From Arabidopsis thaliana (taxonomy: Eukaryota > Streptophyta > Magnoliopsida > Brassicales > Brassicaceae), in NCBI RefSeq assembly GCF_000001735.4, contig NC_003070.9:26645971-26709970 (forward strand): DNA of 64,000 nt, in the 5' to 3' direction. Below are positions 1-10,834 of this stretch, in pieces. Position 1 is the first letter of the stretch; every line of letters begins with the position of its first letter. The notes under the pieces are model-generated. The model searched no databases and was not told the origin of the DNA. It saw nothing but the letters and a program-made list of their open reading frames with translations. A program made the translations under genes and the position numbers.

Positions 1-330
1 ATCCTTATTTAAATATAATCAAGCTCTCCTGCATGCTTGTGGATCTGTTTATTTTTAAAACTATTACTTCAATGTTATAGTGAATATTTATGGTGTGAAG
101 ATTGTAATGAGTTTTAACAACAATAAAAAAAACATGTAATGTGTTTAATTTATGTTATTGTTTTTCGTGTATTTGATCAATTACATACTTGATTCTATTT
201 CCAATCAAAGAAGTATAATTAAAATTGAAGGCAAAACTTATCTCAATTTCCAACCATTTTTTTTTTACAACATCATTGATTCTTTTCTTACAACACATTT
301 AAAAATTGTAAGCCAAGCGCCGGATTAGTA
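1..330 (+). other. 3' flank of an upstream caleosin copy
   Basis: No reading frame is supported here. Short blocks match the region just after the caleosin-like gene's stop: the words around 31-50 and 91-107 recur around 2606-2624 and 2659-2675, and the block near 230-250 recurs near 2790-2812. I infer this is the 3' end and flank of a tandem paralogue whose coding part lies left of the window (probably At1g70670). Confidence 0.55.
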
Positions 331-1370
331 AAATGTTTTTTGGGTCAACAGATAAAAACTTCCAAAGTTATAAAGGAATATACATATTGATGACATTGAT
401 GTGACATGTATATATGATATATCCAAACCAGATTGAGAACTAGAAACTATAAATTATAAATGTTAAAATGTAGAGATATCCGACAAAGAAAAATGTCGAG
501 ATACCAAATTAGAGTTTTGTTTTTTTTGGTGCACCTAATTAGAGTTTTGTATGTACTTAAAAAGGAGAAGAAAAAAAAAATTAAGGACCTTATGTTTTTT
601 TCCGAACTTGCGGAATTATTTATTATAGTTGACCTGGGTCCCTATAAAATTTAAAGGTACACAAACATGAGTGACAAAAAATCAAACCAATAACCTTTGG
701 TTATACGTATACGTAGGTTGCGAATCGATTTCAACAATGAGATCATGGGATGTCTCGATTTGTTGGATGGAAGAGGATTATAAGAAGATAAGATTAAACT
801 TATATAGTTATATATAATTTAAATGCTATAAGATTTAGGTTCCAAAATCCAAATGATGACCACGATCCACTAATTAAATTGAGCGAATATGGTATACAAA
901 ACAAGTAAAAACTCTTAAATTATTTTTTTTCCTGACTGAATTTCATTATTCTCTTTTAAAAATCACGTATAAGCCATGTATTTAAAATCTATCTCCAACA
1001 TAGTTGCATTATCGCCATTCACCAATATTTGAACTCCTTTGCCGATAAGGAATGTATATCACTAATTTTGTACAAACAAGGACTAATCAGGCCCAATATG
1101 TTCATATCTAGATTCAGTAACCTTCTCAGTCTTGCACGATATGTACACTTTTGTTTTTGTTTATTACACGATATGTTTACTTAGATAATGACTTATTATA
1201 ATATACAGAACAACTGTATATAAATATATCGACCGCACGAGATCGAATCGAGTATTTATCACATTAATTATTATCATACAATAACAGCGTTTCACCATTC
1301 TCTTTTCAATATTTTCAGTTACTTTCTATAAGAACCATTCACTTATTCTTTTTTCTCTCTATCTGTGATT
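331..1370. other. Intergenic, upstream of the caleosin-like gene
   Basis: AT-rich spacer with no convincing gene. The block around 651-690 resembles 3013-3053 downstream of the next gene, so the repeated flank reaches at least this far. The last 100-150 bases should hold the promoter and leader of the caleosin-like gene; I see no unambiguous element. Confidence 0.5.
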
Positions 1371-2571
1371 ATGGCTTCCTCTATTTCCGCTGCTGGTACT
1401 TTCTTCCAACTTTCATACTTGTAATTAGTAAATATTTACGCATATATCAATTAAATCTTAAAACGTTTTTGTGTGTGGTTGTAGAAGTGAAAGTTGTCCC
1501 AGAAGAGTATAATTTCTTGCAAAAACATGTCGCCTTCTTCGACAGAAACAAAGATGGTATCGTTTATCCCTCGGAGACATTTCAAGGTACGGTTTTGGAA
1601 ACTCTTGGTTCGACCAAAATGTCTTAAACAATCTTGAAATATCTAAAACCAGATTTGTATTAGAGATCTTTTGTCTTCTCACGTAACAGAGTTGTGAGCA
1701 TGGCTATGGCTGTTATGGTCGTATCTCTTAATAGTTAATTTATACTTTCACCCAGAAAAAAAACTTTTATATTTTTACTAATTCTATTGTTGTAACATAT
1801 GACAAACGAAAAAACAAGAACAGGATTTAGAGCAATCGGATGTGGATATTTGTTGTCAACATTCGCTGCTGTTTTCATCAACATCAGTCTCAGCAGCAAA
1901 ACTCGTCCGGTATTATACATGCAGTTCAAATTTAATTTCATACGTTACAACTTACAAAAGAAAAAAGAATCATTGGAAGTGTTTTGGTTTCAGGGGAAAG
2001 GATTCTCATTCTCGTTTCCGATAGAGGTTAAGAATGTCCGCCTAGGGATACATAGCAGCGATTCAGGCGTTTACGACAAGGATGGACGGTATATACTATA
2101 TGGTTCTCTTTTTTTGTATCTTGAAATTTAATTTGCCAATTAATCTATATGTTTAGAGGTAACTAGTGAAATCTAAATAATTTTTATTTTTGTTAGGTTT
2201 GTGGCTTCAAAGTTCGAGGAGATATTTGCGAAGCATGCTCACACACATCGCGATGCTTTGACCAGCAAGGAACTTAAAGAACTTCTCAAGGCAAACAGAG
2301 AACCTAATGATTGTAAAGGAGGGTAATTATCGAGCCAGTTTGGTTTAATTTTCTATACAACAAAACCCGAAAACGTCATATATATTCAAATGAATTCTGA
2401 ATAATCTATGTGAATTAAAATTGCAGGATTTTAGCGTTTGGGGAGTGGAAGGTATTGTATAATTTGTGCAAAGACAAGAGTGGTTTGCTACACAAGGAGA
2501 TAGTGAGAGCCGTCTATGATGGTTCTCTTTTCGAACAACTCGAGAAACAAAGATCTTCTAAAACTCCTTAG
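1371..2571 (+). CDS. Caleosin-like protein (peroxygenase family), 192 aa
   Basis: Six exons: 1371-1395, 1485-1586, 1824-1909, 1994-2088, 2197-2322, 2427-2571, all GT-AG, giving 192 residues. Caleosins are haem- and calcium-binding proteins of lipid droplets or membranes, and several act as peroxygenases on fatty-acid hydroperoxides. An EF-hand loop [12 protein letters not shown] lies at about 28-39, a hydrophobic stretch at about 47-66, and the block [10 protein letters not shown] at 90-99. His23 and His91 sit where family members carry the proposed haem-ligand histidines. The long N-terminal leader of seed caleosins is absent. The proline-rich knot that normally follows the hydrophobic stretch is reduced to about 71-80 with only two prolines, so lipid-droplet insertion may be altered. 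It is the second member of a tandem pair with the gene left of the window. Recognised as At1g70680. Confidence 0.9.
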
Positions 2572-4790
2572 AATCATCAAAAAAAAAATCCTAATGTAAA
2601 TTCATTGTTATGCTCGTGAATCTGTTTTAGTTAAATCTTTAGTAGTTACAGTAATCTATGGTGTGAAGATTGGGATGTGTTTGATTTTCAAGAATTATAG
2701 TTTATTTGTGTAAGTACTTGTGTGATTGTATCTTATTCAAATAAAAGATTATATGATTTTTTTTAAATGGTTTTAAAATATTATTTAAATTGAAAACAAA
2801 ACATATCTCAATTTCATGACTTAAAAAAAAAACATATCATATACATGGATGAAAACGTTGCAGAGTTAGAAATGATATATTCATGGGCGTATTTCCCTAT
2901 TTATTATTACAGGTTGTTTTGAACCCCAATCAAATTGGGCTGATTTAAGAAATAAAGAATTAAAGCCCATAAGATTTGTTATTTTAGATTACAGGCCCAA
3001 GTAAAATATCAGAGTTTTAAAAAGGTACACAAACATTATTGACAAAAACCAATTGGAAGATACATCTAAATATTACCTTAGATATTACACATTAAATTTT
3101 ATCAAAAAAATAAAATATATATTACACATTAAACATGAAATAAATAAAAAAGAAGAAGACTGGATCAGACATTATGCTTATTGTGGTGTCTAATCTAACA
3201 TACACATGTGTCGTGTTACATTCTTTTAGTTCCCTTTTCAAATAGAAAAACTTTTGTTTAAAGGGACAGCCAAGTGGGTGAGTTTAAACCTTTTATTCCT
3301 CAAAATAATTAGATCCTGACAAATTATGTCTTAATCCACAACTAATCTACTTTCATATATGGCATTGATCAATATCTTTATACACTTTCAGGATGTAATG
3401 GTCTCTAACTCTCTCTATATATAAGATATGCTCGAATATGTAGCAACAATTGTAAACGAGTATCATATAATCAATAAGACTTTAAAAAATAATCAGAATC
3501 AGATTCTTACTAACCAATTACTGATGCGTAAGAAGAGAAAAGGTGAAAAGATCATAATTATATCTGATCTTGCTATGAACATATTCATGTGAAAATAGAC
3601 AGACTTTGATACGAAGAAAACTAAAACAGAGGGAAATTGATCTTGTCAGTTTGTACTATAACTTTTGAATTCTTGCTAGATATTTTACTCTAGCCTCTAA
3701 ATGAAAACGTAAATTTTGAAGGTAAACATAAGACGATCCTAATTATAATTTGTAAGCTAAGATTCTCATATAAATAATATCAGATTAGTTCACTCAAATC
3801 TATAATAGGCATAGGGATATTGGATGTCTCCACAGATTTTAATCTTGAAAGAGTTCCACAATTTGTCGAAGAAACGTTTTCCTTTTGGAATTGACGAATG
3901 AGTCAACTTAATTAGGTTAGTCTAAATACAAGAAAATTATCGAGTGCCCATTCGAATTTTTTTATTATTTTTCAGGAAATGACCAAAGACTTATTAGAAG
4001 TCAAGCACGAAATTACTCACCAAAATCCCTTAATCTCTGCATTAGTTTATTTCTCCCTAAATTTATATTTTCTCCATCTAAATGATTACGGATCCACCTG
4101 CCAAGGAAAAAAAAATAACTGTGTTACGAAAAAATTAAAAATCAATACTTGGTTGGAAAACTAAAACTAAAACCGAACAAAAATCCAAATATGACATTCC
4201 TATTCTAATTCAACAATAGAATTAATTATTAGCGTTGGAACAATCTATATATAGATATTAAAGCTTTGTGTGTGTAAGATAGAAGAGTTCTTAAAAGTCT
4301 ATTTGTGTGGGTAAGCCATTGATCGTTTAGTGACTAAATGATACAACTTCTAATCCCCTTTATCAAACTTTATCCAGTCTTTGTTTAGCTGTACTTTTCA
4401 CTGATATATTTTCTCTTCTTATGTTACGTGAAAATAAAATAATACTATTGAAAAGTAATTTGATTGATCAATTCCACCATGCAATTAATTACCAGAACTT
4501 TCTGCTTTCAATTATATCTTCTTAATTAATTGGTTATTATTTCAACTTCATAACTGAATAGAATCCCTTATCGACAAAATGATTACTCTTGTATTGTTAC
4601 ATTATTGTCATTGTTTCCTTAATAATTATCAATGATCTAGTATCATAAATGTTACCTTCTATAGTTAATAGTTCATGTACTAAGTACTAAAACATGTGTA
4701 GTATGAAAAAATACAACATCCATGTTGTAATTAATTTATAGATAGATTCAAGTATACGTACAACAATAAATTCTTTTGCAGCCGTAACGA
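2572..4790. other. Intergenic, no gene seen
   Basis: The first few hundred bases are the 3' UTR and flank of the caleosin-like gene, sharing short blocks with 1-700. The rest is AT-rich with only short chance reading frames. Confidence 0.5.
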
Positions 4791-4953
4791 TTTTTTTATT
4801 TTTTATTTTTTATTGAATACCAGTAAATTCTGGGCCGAAGCCCGTAATCCCCTCAGGTTCGAAACCACAGCATGTAATATTAGTTTCGTCCCAAGCGTCA
4901 TTCGAACTGGCGACCTCTAAGATTCGCCTAAGGTCTTTACTAATTGAGCTACA
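4791..4953 (-). mobile_element. tRNA-derived SINE (RathE-like)
   Basis: On the minus strand this starts with a tRNA-like A box (TAGCTCAATTAGTAAAGACC, 4932-4951). About 35 bases on is a B-box core (AGTTCGAATGACGC, 4895-4908). A tRNA-unrelated body follows, ending in an A-rich tail made of AATAA-type units (4791-4815 as T-rich plus strand). This internal pol III promoter plus A-rich 3' end is the architecture of plant SINEs; A. thaliana has the RathE families. The family is not assigned, and I could not identify a clean target-site duplication, so the outer borders are approximate. The 90-codon frame across it looks incidental. Confidence 0.7.
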
Positions 4954-6128
4954 ATGGATAATAAAAGAATCTAACCTTCCAACAAAAAGAAATAGTATTA
5001 CTAAAGTCAATAAGAACAATCTATAGCCAAAGAAAAGGTCTATGGGTGTTGTGGTTATAAGAACTAAACAAAAGTCGGTCAAATAACATTATTGTCTTCT
5101 CTATTCGTTCACCGGTCCCGTAACTGAACTTTGACGTTGGCAGCCTAGTTACTTGATTGATTTCTCATCATACTAATAAAAATAATAAAATGTTGATACA
5201 ACCCTTACATAAATGTATACAACATCTCGACCAGCACGCCAATATCCCTTTCTATATAATTAAAATTCATCTTCTAAAATCATTTTCAAGTACCATTGCC
5301 TATCCAAACTCTATACGCTATACTACATGTAATATATTAATGACCATAACTCGTTTTCATGACGTATACGTCGTCATTGCTCGGTATTATTCGTATTGCT
5401 TTTTTTTTCTGATGATATAGAAAAACAAAAAAAAAGACCTACTATTGTCAATTTTTATATACACACACATAATGCGAGAATTGCTTCGTCACTCCTATCA
5501 TCTGATATAAGAAAAATAAACTAGTTGAATGCAAATTTTCATATCTTTTTGTGTTGATTATATATACATAATACATGAATAAAGAAGTTGGTTTTTTATT
5601 AATTTCGTGGTAAGTCCGCCGATTTGGCCTTTCTATACGCATTCAAACTTCACAATACTATAAGAAATTAACTCCTCAGTTTTATTGCCTTCTTGATAAG
5701 TGGCAACTGGCAAGTAAGGGTAATTAGTAGTAACGGTAGAGGCTAACGAATTCACACGAGTCACTGTCAAAATAAAAAATTGAATTCAAATGACATGAGT
5801 AAGGATAGATTAACAAAAAGAAAGTTGTAATGGATAGACGCACATTGCCAAATTCCACATTATAGCTTTAAAAAAAAAAGTCTGAACGAAGAAAGAGTTG
5901 CAATTATTTAGTAATTTCAATGATATGGAACTTGCAAATTGTGGAAATTCTTAAGAACGTCCCCAACCAAAAACCAAAAAAAAAAAAACCAAAAGCATGC
6001 AACATGGAACCACATATAAGAGTACCCTTCTTTACGTCAATTATCTTTAAAGCAAGTCTTCGCTCTTCAATTTATATTTTACCAAATCATCTTCTCTCTT
6101 TCTCTATCTCTCAAAACAAAAAGTAACC
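4954..6128. other. Intergenic, upstream of PDLP5
   Basis: AT-rich spacer with no supported gene. A W-box-type core (TTGACC on the minus strand) lies near 5075-5080, and CGTCA, the core of as-1-type elements, near 6035-6039. Both would suit a salicylate-responsive gene, but such short motifs are weak evidence. The PDLP5 leader should occupy roughly the last 60-80 bases. Confidence 0.45.
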
Positions 6129-7411
6129 ATGATCAAGACAAAGACGACGTCCCTTCTCTGTTTCCTTCTCACAGCCGTTATACTAATGAACCCATCTTCC
6201 TCCTCCCCCACTGACAATTACATATACGCCGTTTGTTCTCCGGCTAAATTCTCCCCTAGCTCCGGCTACGAGACAAATCTTAACTCCCTCCTCTCTTCCT
6301 TCGTCACCTCAACCGCCCAAACCCGCTACGCCAACTTCACAGTTCCCACCGGGAAACCGGAACCAACCGTTACCGTATACGGTATTTACCAGTGCCGCGG
6401 CGACCTAGACCCAACCGCCTGCTCGACGTGCGTATCAAGCGCCGTCGCACAGGTCGGAGCCTTATGTTCAAACTCGTACTCCGGGTTCTTGCAGATGGAA
6501 AATTGTCTGATCCGTTACGACAACAAATCGTTCCTTGGGGTTCAAGACAAAACGTTGATCCTCAACAAATGTGGACAGCCGATGGAATTCAACGACCAGG
6601 ATGCGTTGACCAAAGCTAGTGACGTCATCGGTTCTTTAGGTACCGGAGATGGATCTTACAGGACAGGTGGCAACGGGAATGTTCAGGGTGTGGCTCAGTG
6701 CTCCGGTGATCTAAGTACATCACAGTGCCAAGATTGCTTGTCTGATGCAATCGGACGGCTCAAATCTGATTGTGGAATGGCTCAGGGAGGATATGTTTAC
6801 TTGTCGAAATGTTACGCGCGTTTCAGTGTTGGTGGTAGTCACGCGCGTCAGACCCCAGGCCCAAACTTTGGTCATGGTCAGTCTTCCTCTAAACTTATTT
6901 TAACTAAACTAGATAAAAAAATAAAAAGTCGTAATCACTAAAAAAAAAACCTTTTTACGTAACCTCAGATGAAAATTTAAATATTAGACTGATCTTAACA
7001 ATTAGTCTAATGGTTTATATATTTGTGTACGACGCTAAATTTTTAAACCCATAAAATTGATAGTGTTGACCATAAATAAAAATATGAACATTATACTTGA
7101 TGGAGAAAACAAATTTATTAAAAACTTTAGAGGTGGATGGATAGTTTTAAAATTATATATATATATATTTGGCAGAAGGAGAGAAGGGCAATAAGGATGA
7201 TAATGGAGTGGGAAAAACATTGGCGATAATAATAGGAATCGTCACCTTAATCATCTTGCTCGTTGTGTTTCTCGCTTTTGTTGGAAAGTGTTGTAGAAAA
7301 TTACAAGGTATTTTTGATATTGATTTACGTTTTTTTTTCAGTTCTTTTATCGATCATAAAATCTAAATTACTATGTATATGCCTTTTGCAGATGAGAAAT
7401 GGTGTAAATGA
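6129..7411 (+). CDS. PDLP5: Plasmodesmata-located protein 5 (DUF26), 299 aa
   Basis: Three exons: 6129-6876, 7176-7307, 7392-7411, giving 299 residues. The product is a type I membrane protein with a signal peptide (about 1-26) and two extracellular DUF26 (gnk2) domains. Each domain carries the C-x8-C-x2-C motif (Cys89/98/101 and Cys191/200/203). One transmembrane helix (about 264-286) and a very short tail ending KWCK follow. The family sits in plasmodesmata; PDLP5 (HWI1, At1g70690) is known to restrict cell-to-cell movement through callose in a salicylate-linked feedback. The last exon encodes only the final six residues, so the cytosolic tail depends on correct use of a tiny exon. The reading frame stays open about 65 bases past the first donor, so retention of intron 1 would give a secreted form without the helix. 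Confidence 0.95.
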
Positions 7412-8980
7412 AAGGACAAAGTGGGAAAGATATCAATCAACAACTCGAGTCGAGCCACACTGTTAGTTGTATTTTTGTAATTTTTTTTGTTCTCCCTCAT
7501 AAGATGTACGTAGTTATAGTATATTGATAATTTGATATAGTATTGATATGATTGTATCTCCGAATCGATTTTTGTATAATTGTCGGACTTATATAGGCCA
7601 AAGCGATATCTTCTTCTTTGATGTGAATGAAACCTTCGATTTCTTATCTTCTATAAATGCCATGTTTTTCGTCTATGCAAAAAATAACAGTAATTAAAAG
7701 GGTTTGAGCTTCTTTTATCAATACACAAACAAGTTAAAATAAATGAACGTGTCGAGAATAATGGAACATATTAAACCGTAAATCAGGATGGAGATCCAAA
7801 AAATGATAACTGTGTTCGTCCTATTGCGAATGTCTGAACGAATCTTTTCATCGTATTCATCATTATTTATTCTCATATTGTCTAAAGAACTCAATTGAAG
7901 ACTTGGCCTAATGTCCTTTAATCATTAAAAATGATAATTTAAAATTGTAAGCTGACTACCAAATCGTTTTAGGACTTTGAAAGACCAACTAACGTCTAAT
8001 TCTTTTCCATATTTTTTTTAATTTTCTGAAATTCTTAATGTACTACCGATGATTGCTTCATAACCAGGTTCTTCTTTTAATTTGTACATGAGTAACATGA
8101 CTAATAAATGACTTGCGTCTGTTTGAAACATTATATGAATAAGAAAAATTGGTCTCAAATAACAACATGATGTATCAAAGATTCAAAAATTTCACGTGTT
8201 ATGAAATGAGCTTAGCAAAAGTTCACTCAAGTTCTTGGAGGTCTAGTTTGGAATGCAATTTAGCCAAATCTGTACAGTTATACTGAACAGATTTAATGTA
8301 AGTCGGGCCGTAAACAAAATTATGGGCCTTAGATAAGCAAATCAAACTTCTTTCAGCCCATTGAGCATTCTCGTGATTTGGTTATTGTATATCCAATACG
8401 TGACATTACTTTTGCCTCAACGAAAGAGTCTTGGCTTATCATTTCATTTATTATTATAGTTGAAATAATTTTCAAAGAAAAGAAAAAAATATGTGATAAA
8501 TACCAAACCGTTGCATAAGAAAAGCAACCACACATTTTACATGTGTGTGTGAGTTCACGAAGAAAATATCCAATAGCCAAACTAATTAATCCACCTTTGA
8601 AAAAAAACATGCACTATTATAAACTAGAGCCACCGACGGTCGACGGATGTCTAATTGTATATGGTCCTCAGAAATGAAAAAATCAAAAGAATAAACACGT
8701 GTGAATTAACCGGTTTAACCAGTAGCACCAACCGTTTGTACCGGTCAGAAAAAAGCCCCACATGCTTTAATCAAGCAAGCCTTTAAAAACAGGAAAGGCA
8801 AAGAGTTAAATAAGCCTCTCCAAAAGTGTGTCTGTAACATTACCAAAACGAAACCTTCCTTGTGGATTCCCACTTCTTTCTTCTGTTTTCTTCTTCCTCT
8901 TCTTTAAATTGGATGTTTTGGGCAAGAAACAGAGAGAAACACGTTAATTTGAGAGTTTGTCATTGAATATTTGGTTTGCA
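7412..8980. other. Intergenic between PDLP5 and JAZ9
   Basis: The start is the PDLP5 3' UTR. The end holds the JAZ9 promoter and leader, with a CACGTG at 8193-8198 and another at 8696-8701. No gene is supported; the small minus-strand frame near 8353-8610 has no recognisable features. Confidence 0.5.
8696..8701. promoter_or_regulatory. G-box upstream of JAZ9
   Basis: Palindromic CACGTG in the context AAACACGTGTG, 280 bases before the JAZ9 ATG. MYC2-type bHLH factors, which JAZ proteins repress, bind G-boxes, and JAZ genes are generally MYC2 targets. A role here is inferred from that loop; the motif itself is only six bases. Confidence 0.5.
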
Positions 8981-10834
8981 ATGGAAAGAGATTTTCTGGG
9001 TTTGAGCGACAAGCAGTATCTAAGTAATAACGTTAAGCATGAGGTTAACGATGATGCTGTCGAAGAACGAGGTTTGTGTTCTTGTCTCGAGAATCTTTTA
9101 TTTTAATGTTTCAAGAAGAGATCAGTTTTCACTTTTAACATAGCCGTATAAAGTTGTTTATTTAAATATAATTTTTCAGATTCCAAAACTTGAAAAAAAA
9201 AAGATTCCATTAAATCTTTTATAAAAATGAGATTGGATAGATTAGTCAAATTGACGACCATAAAAAATGATACTTATAGGGTTAAGTACGAAGGCAGCTA
9301 GAGAATGGGGGAAGTCAAAGGTTTTTGCTACTTCAAGTTTCATGCCTTCTTCAGATTTCCAGGTTGGTTCATCTTAAAATTTAACTTACTCTGTATCAGT
9401 TTCAGATGTTATGGCTAATCTAATGGTTCTATAAGCTACCGCATAATCATGGTCGTCTTTTAGCATGTGCAAGAGGAGTACTCAATTATGGTCTTGATTA
9501 AAAAGAAGAATTTACTTTCAAATTATGTTAAACACATCAATCACATATTTATGAGAAAAGTTGTTTTCGTAAGAGATAGCCACCGGAAAATGGTCGGATA
9601 AATGGCCGAACTTTATCATTTTTGTGTATGTGGCCAATCATTAACCAGGGAAAAAAAATTGTTGGATAAGTGCTAGTTAAGAGCTGGTAGGGTCGGTCGT
9701 CTGCCAGCCGCAAAGTTAGGGAAAAAATAATTTAATATTTTGTGGCGTTTGGTGTTTGGCGTTTGGATCACGTTTATTTCTTGGCATTTTTCTAAATTTA
9801 GAATGTACAAAAAATTTAAAGACGTTGACGATTAAAATTTGAATTTAACAAATTAGGAGGCTAAGGCGTTTCCGGGTGCATACCAGTGGGGATCAGTTTC
9901 TGCGGCCAATGTTTTCCGCAGATGCCAATTTGGTGGTGCGTTTCAAAACGCGACGCCGCTTTTACTAGGCGGTTCAGTTCCTTTACCAACTCATCCTTCT
10001 CTTGTTCCACGGTAATTTCCATATTATGATGCAAAAACATTCAACAATTTTTTTGCTCTTTTCATATTTTGATTTGGTTATGTGGGTTTGTGGAAACAGA
10101 GTGGCTTCCTCCGGATCATCTCCTCAGCTCACAATCTTTTATGGCGGAACTATAAGCGTCTTTAATGACATATCTCCCGATAAGGTATATATAATCAAGA
10201 TTCATACAAATAACATTTACATAACATTTACATGTTCTAAAACGGACTATTCATGATATGTGAGTAGGCTCAAGCCATCATGTTATGCGCCGGGAACGGT
10301 TTGAAAGGTGAAACTGGAGATAGCAAACCGGTTCGAGAAGCTGAAAGAATGTATGGAAAACAAATCCATAACACTGCTGCTACCTCATCAAGCTCTGCCA
10401 CTCACACTGATAATTTCTCAAGGTGTAGGGACACACCCGTTGCTGCGACTAATGCAATGAGCATGATCGAATCATTCAATGCAGCTCCTCGTAACATGAT
10501 TCCTTCAGGTATGTGTGTCTAATATCAACATCAAAACAAAATATAATCAAGATTTTTGCTTCCTCAAATCATATGTCTAAACTCGAAAATTGCTTTTTTC
10601 CAGTCCCTCAAGCTCGGAAAGCATCCTTGGCTCGGTTCTTGGAGAAGCGCAAAGAGAGGTTTGATTTTGTATTTTTTTTCTTTATAGAAAATTTTGAGGT
10701 TTTTCAATTGAATCTAAAAGAATTGATGTTGTTGGTGCAGGCTTATGAGTGCAATGCCATACAAGAAGATGCTTCTTGATTTGTCGACCGGAGAATCCAG
10801 TGGAATGAATTACTCTTCTACTTCTCCTACATAA
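8981..10834 (+). CDS. JAZ9: Jasmonate ZIM-domain repressor JAZ9 (TIFY7), 267 aa
   Basis: Seven exons: 8981-9071, 9280-9362, 9857-10011, 10100-10184, 10268-10508, 10604-10658, 10741-10834, giving 267 residues. JAZ proteins are nuclear repressors that hold MYC transcription factors off until jasmonoyl-isoleucine drives COI1 to bind the Jas degron. The TIFY core TIFYGG lies at 121-126 inside the ZIM domain, which recruits NINJA/TOPLESS. The Jas motif begins VPQARKASLARFLEKRKER at 219-237 and continues into LMSAMPY (238-244). An intron separates these two parts, the conserved Jas intron of the family. If it is retained the frame stays open and ends at 10779, losing the PY end of the motif (see findings). 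Recognised as At1g70700. Confidence 0.96.

Noticed and set aside
1799..2131. 110-codon plus-strand frame
   Set aside because: It is exons 3 and 4 of the caleosin-like gene read through an intron that happens to stay open.
4861..4951. tRNA gene
   Set aside because: A and B boxes are present, but there is no acceptor stem or anticodon arm that folds, and the sequence continues to an A-rich tail, so it is a SINE.
4810..5082. 90-codon minus-strand frame
   Set aside because: It runs through the SINE and its flank; the opening part is hydrophobic by chance and no family feature is seen.
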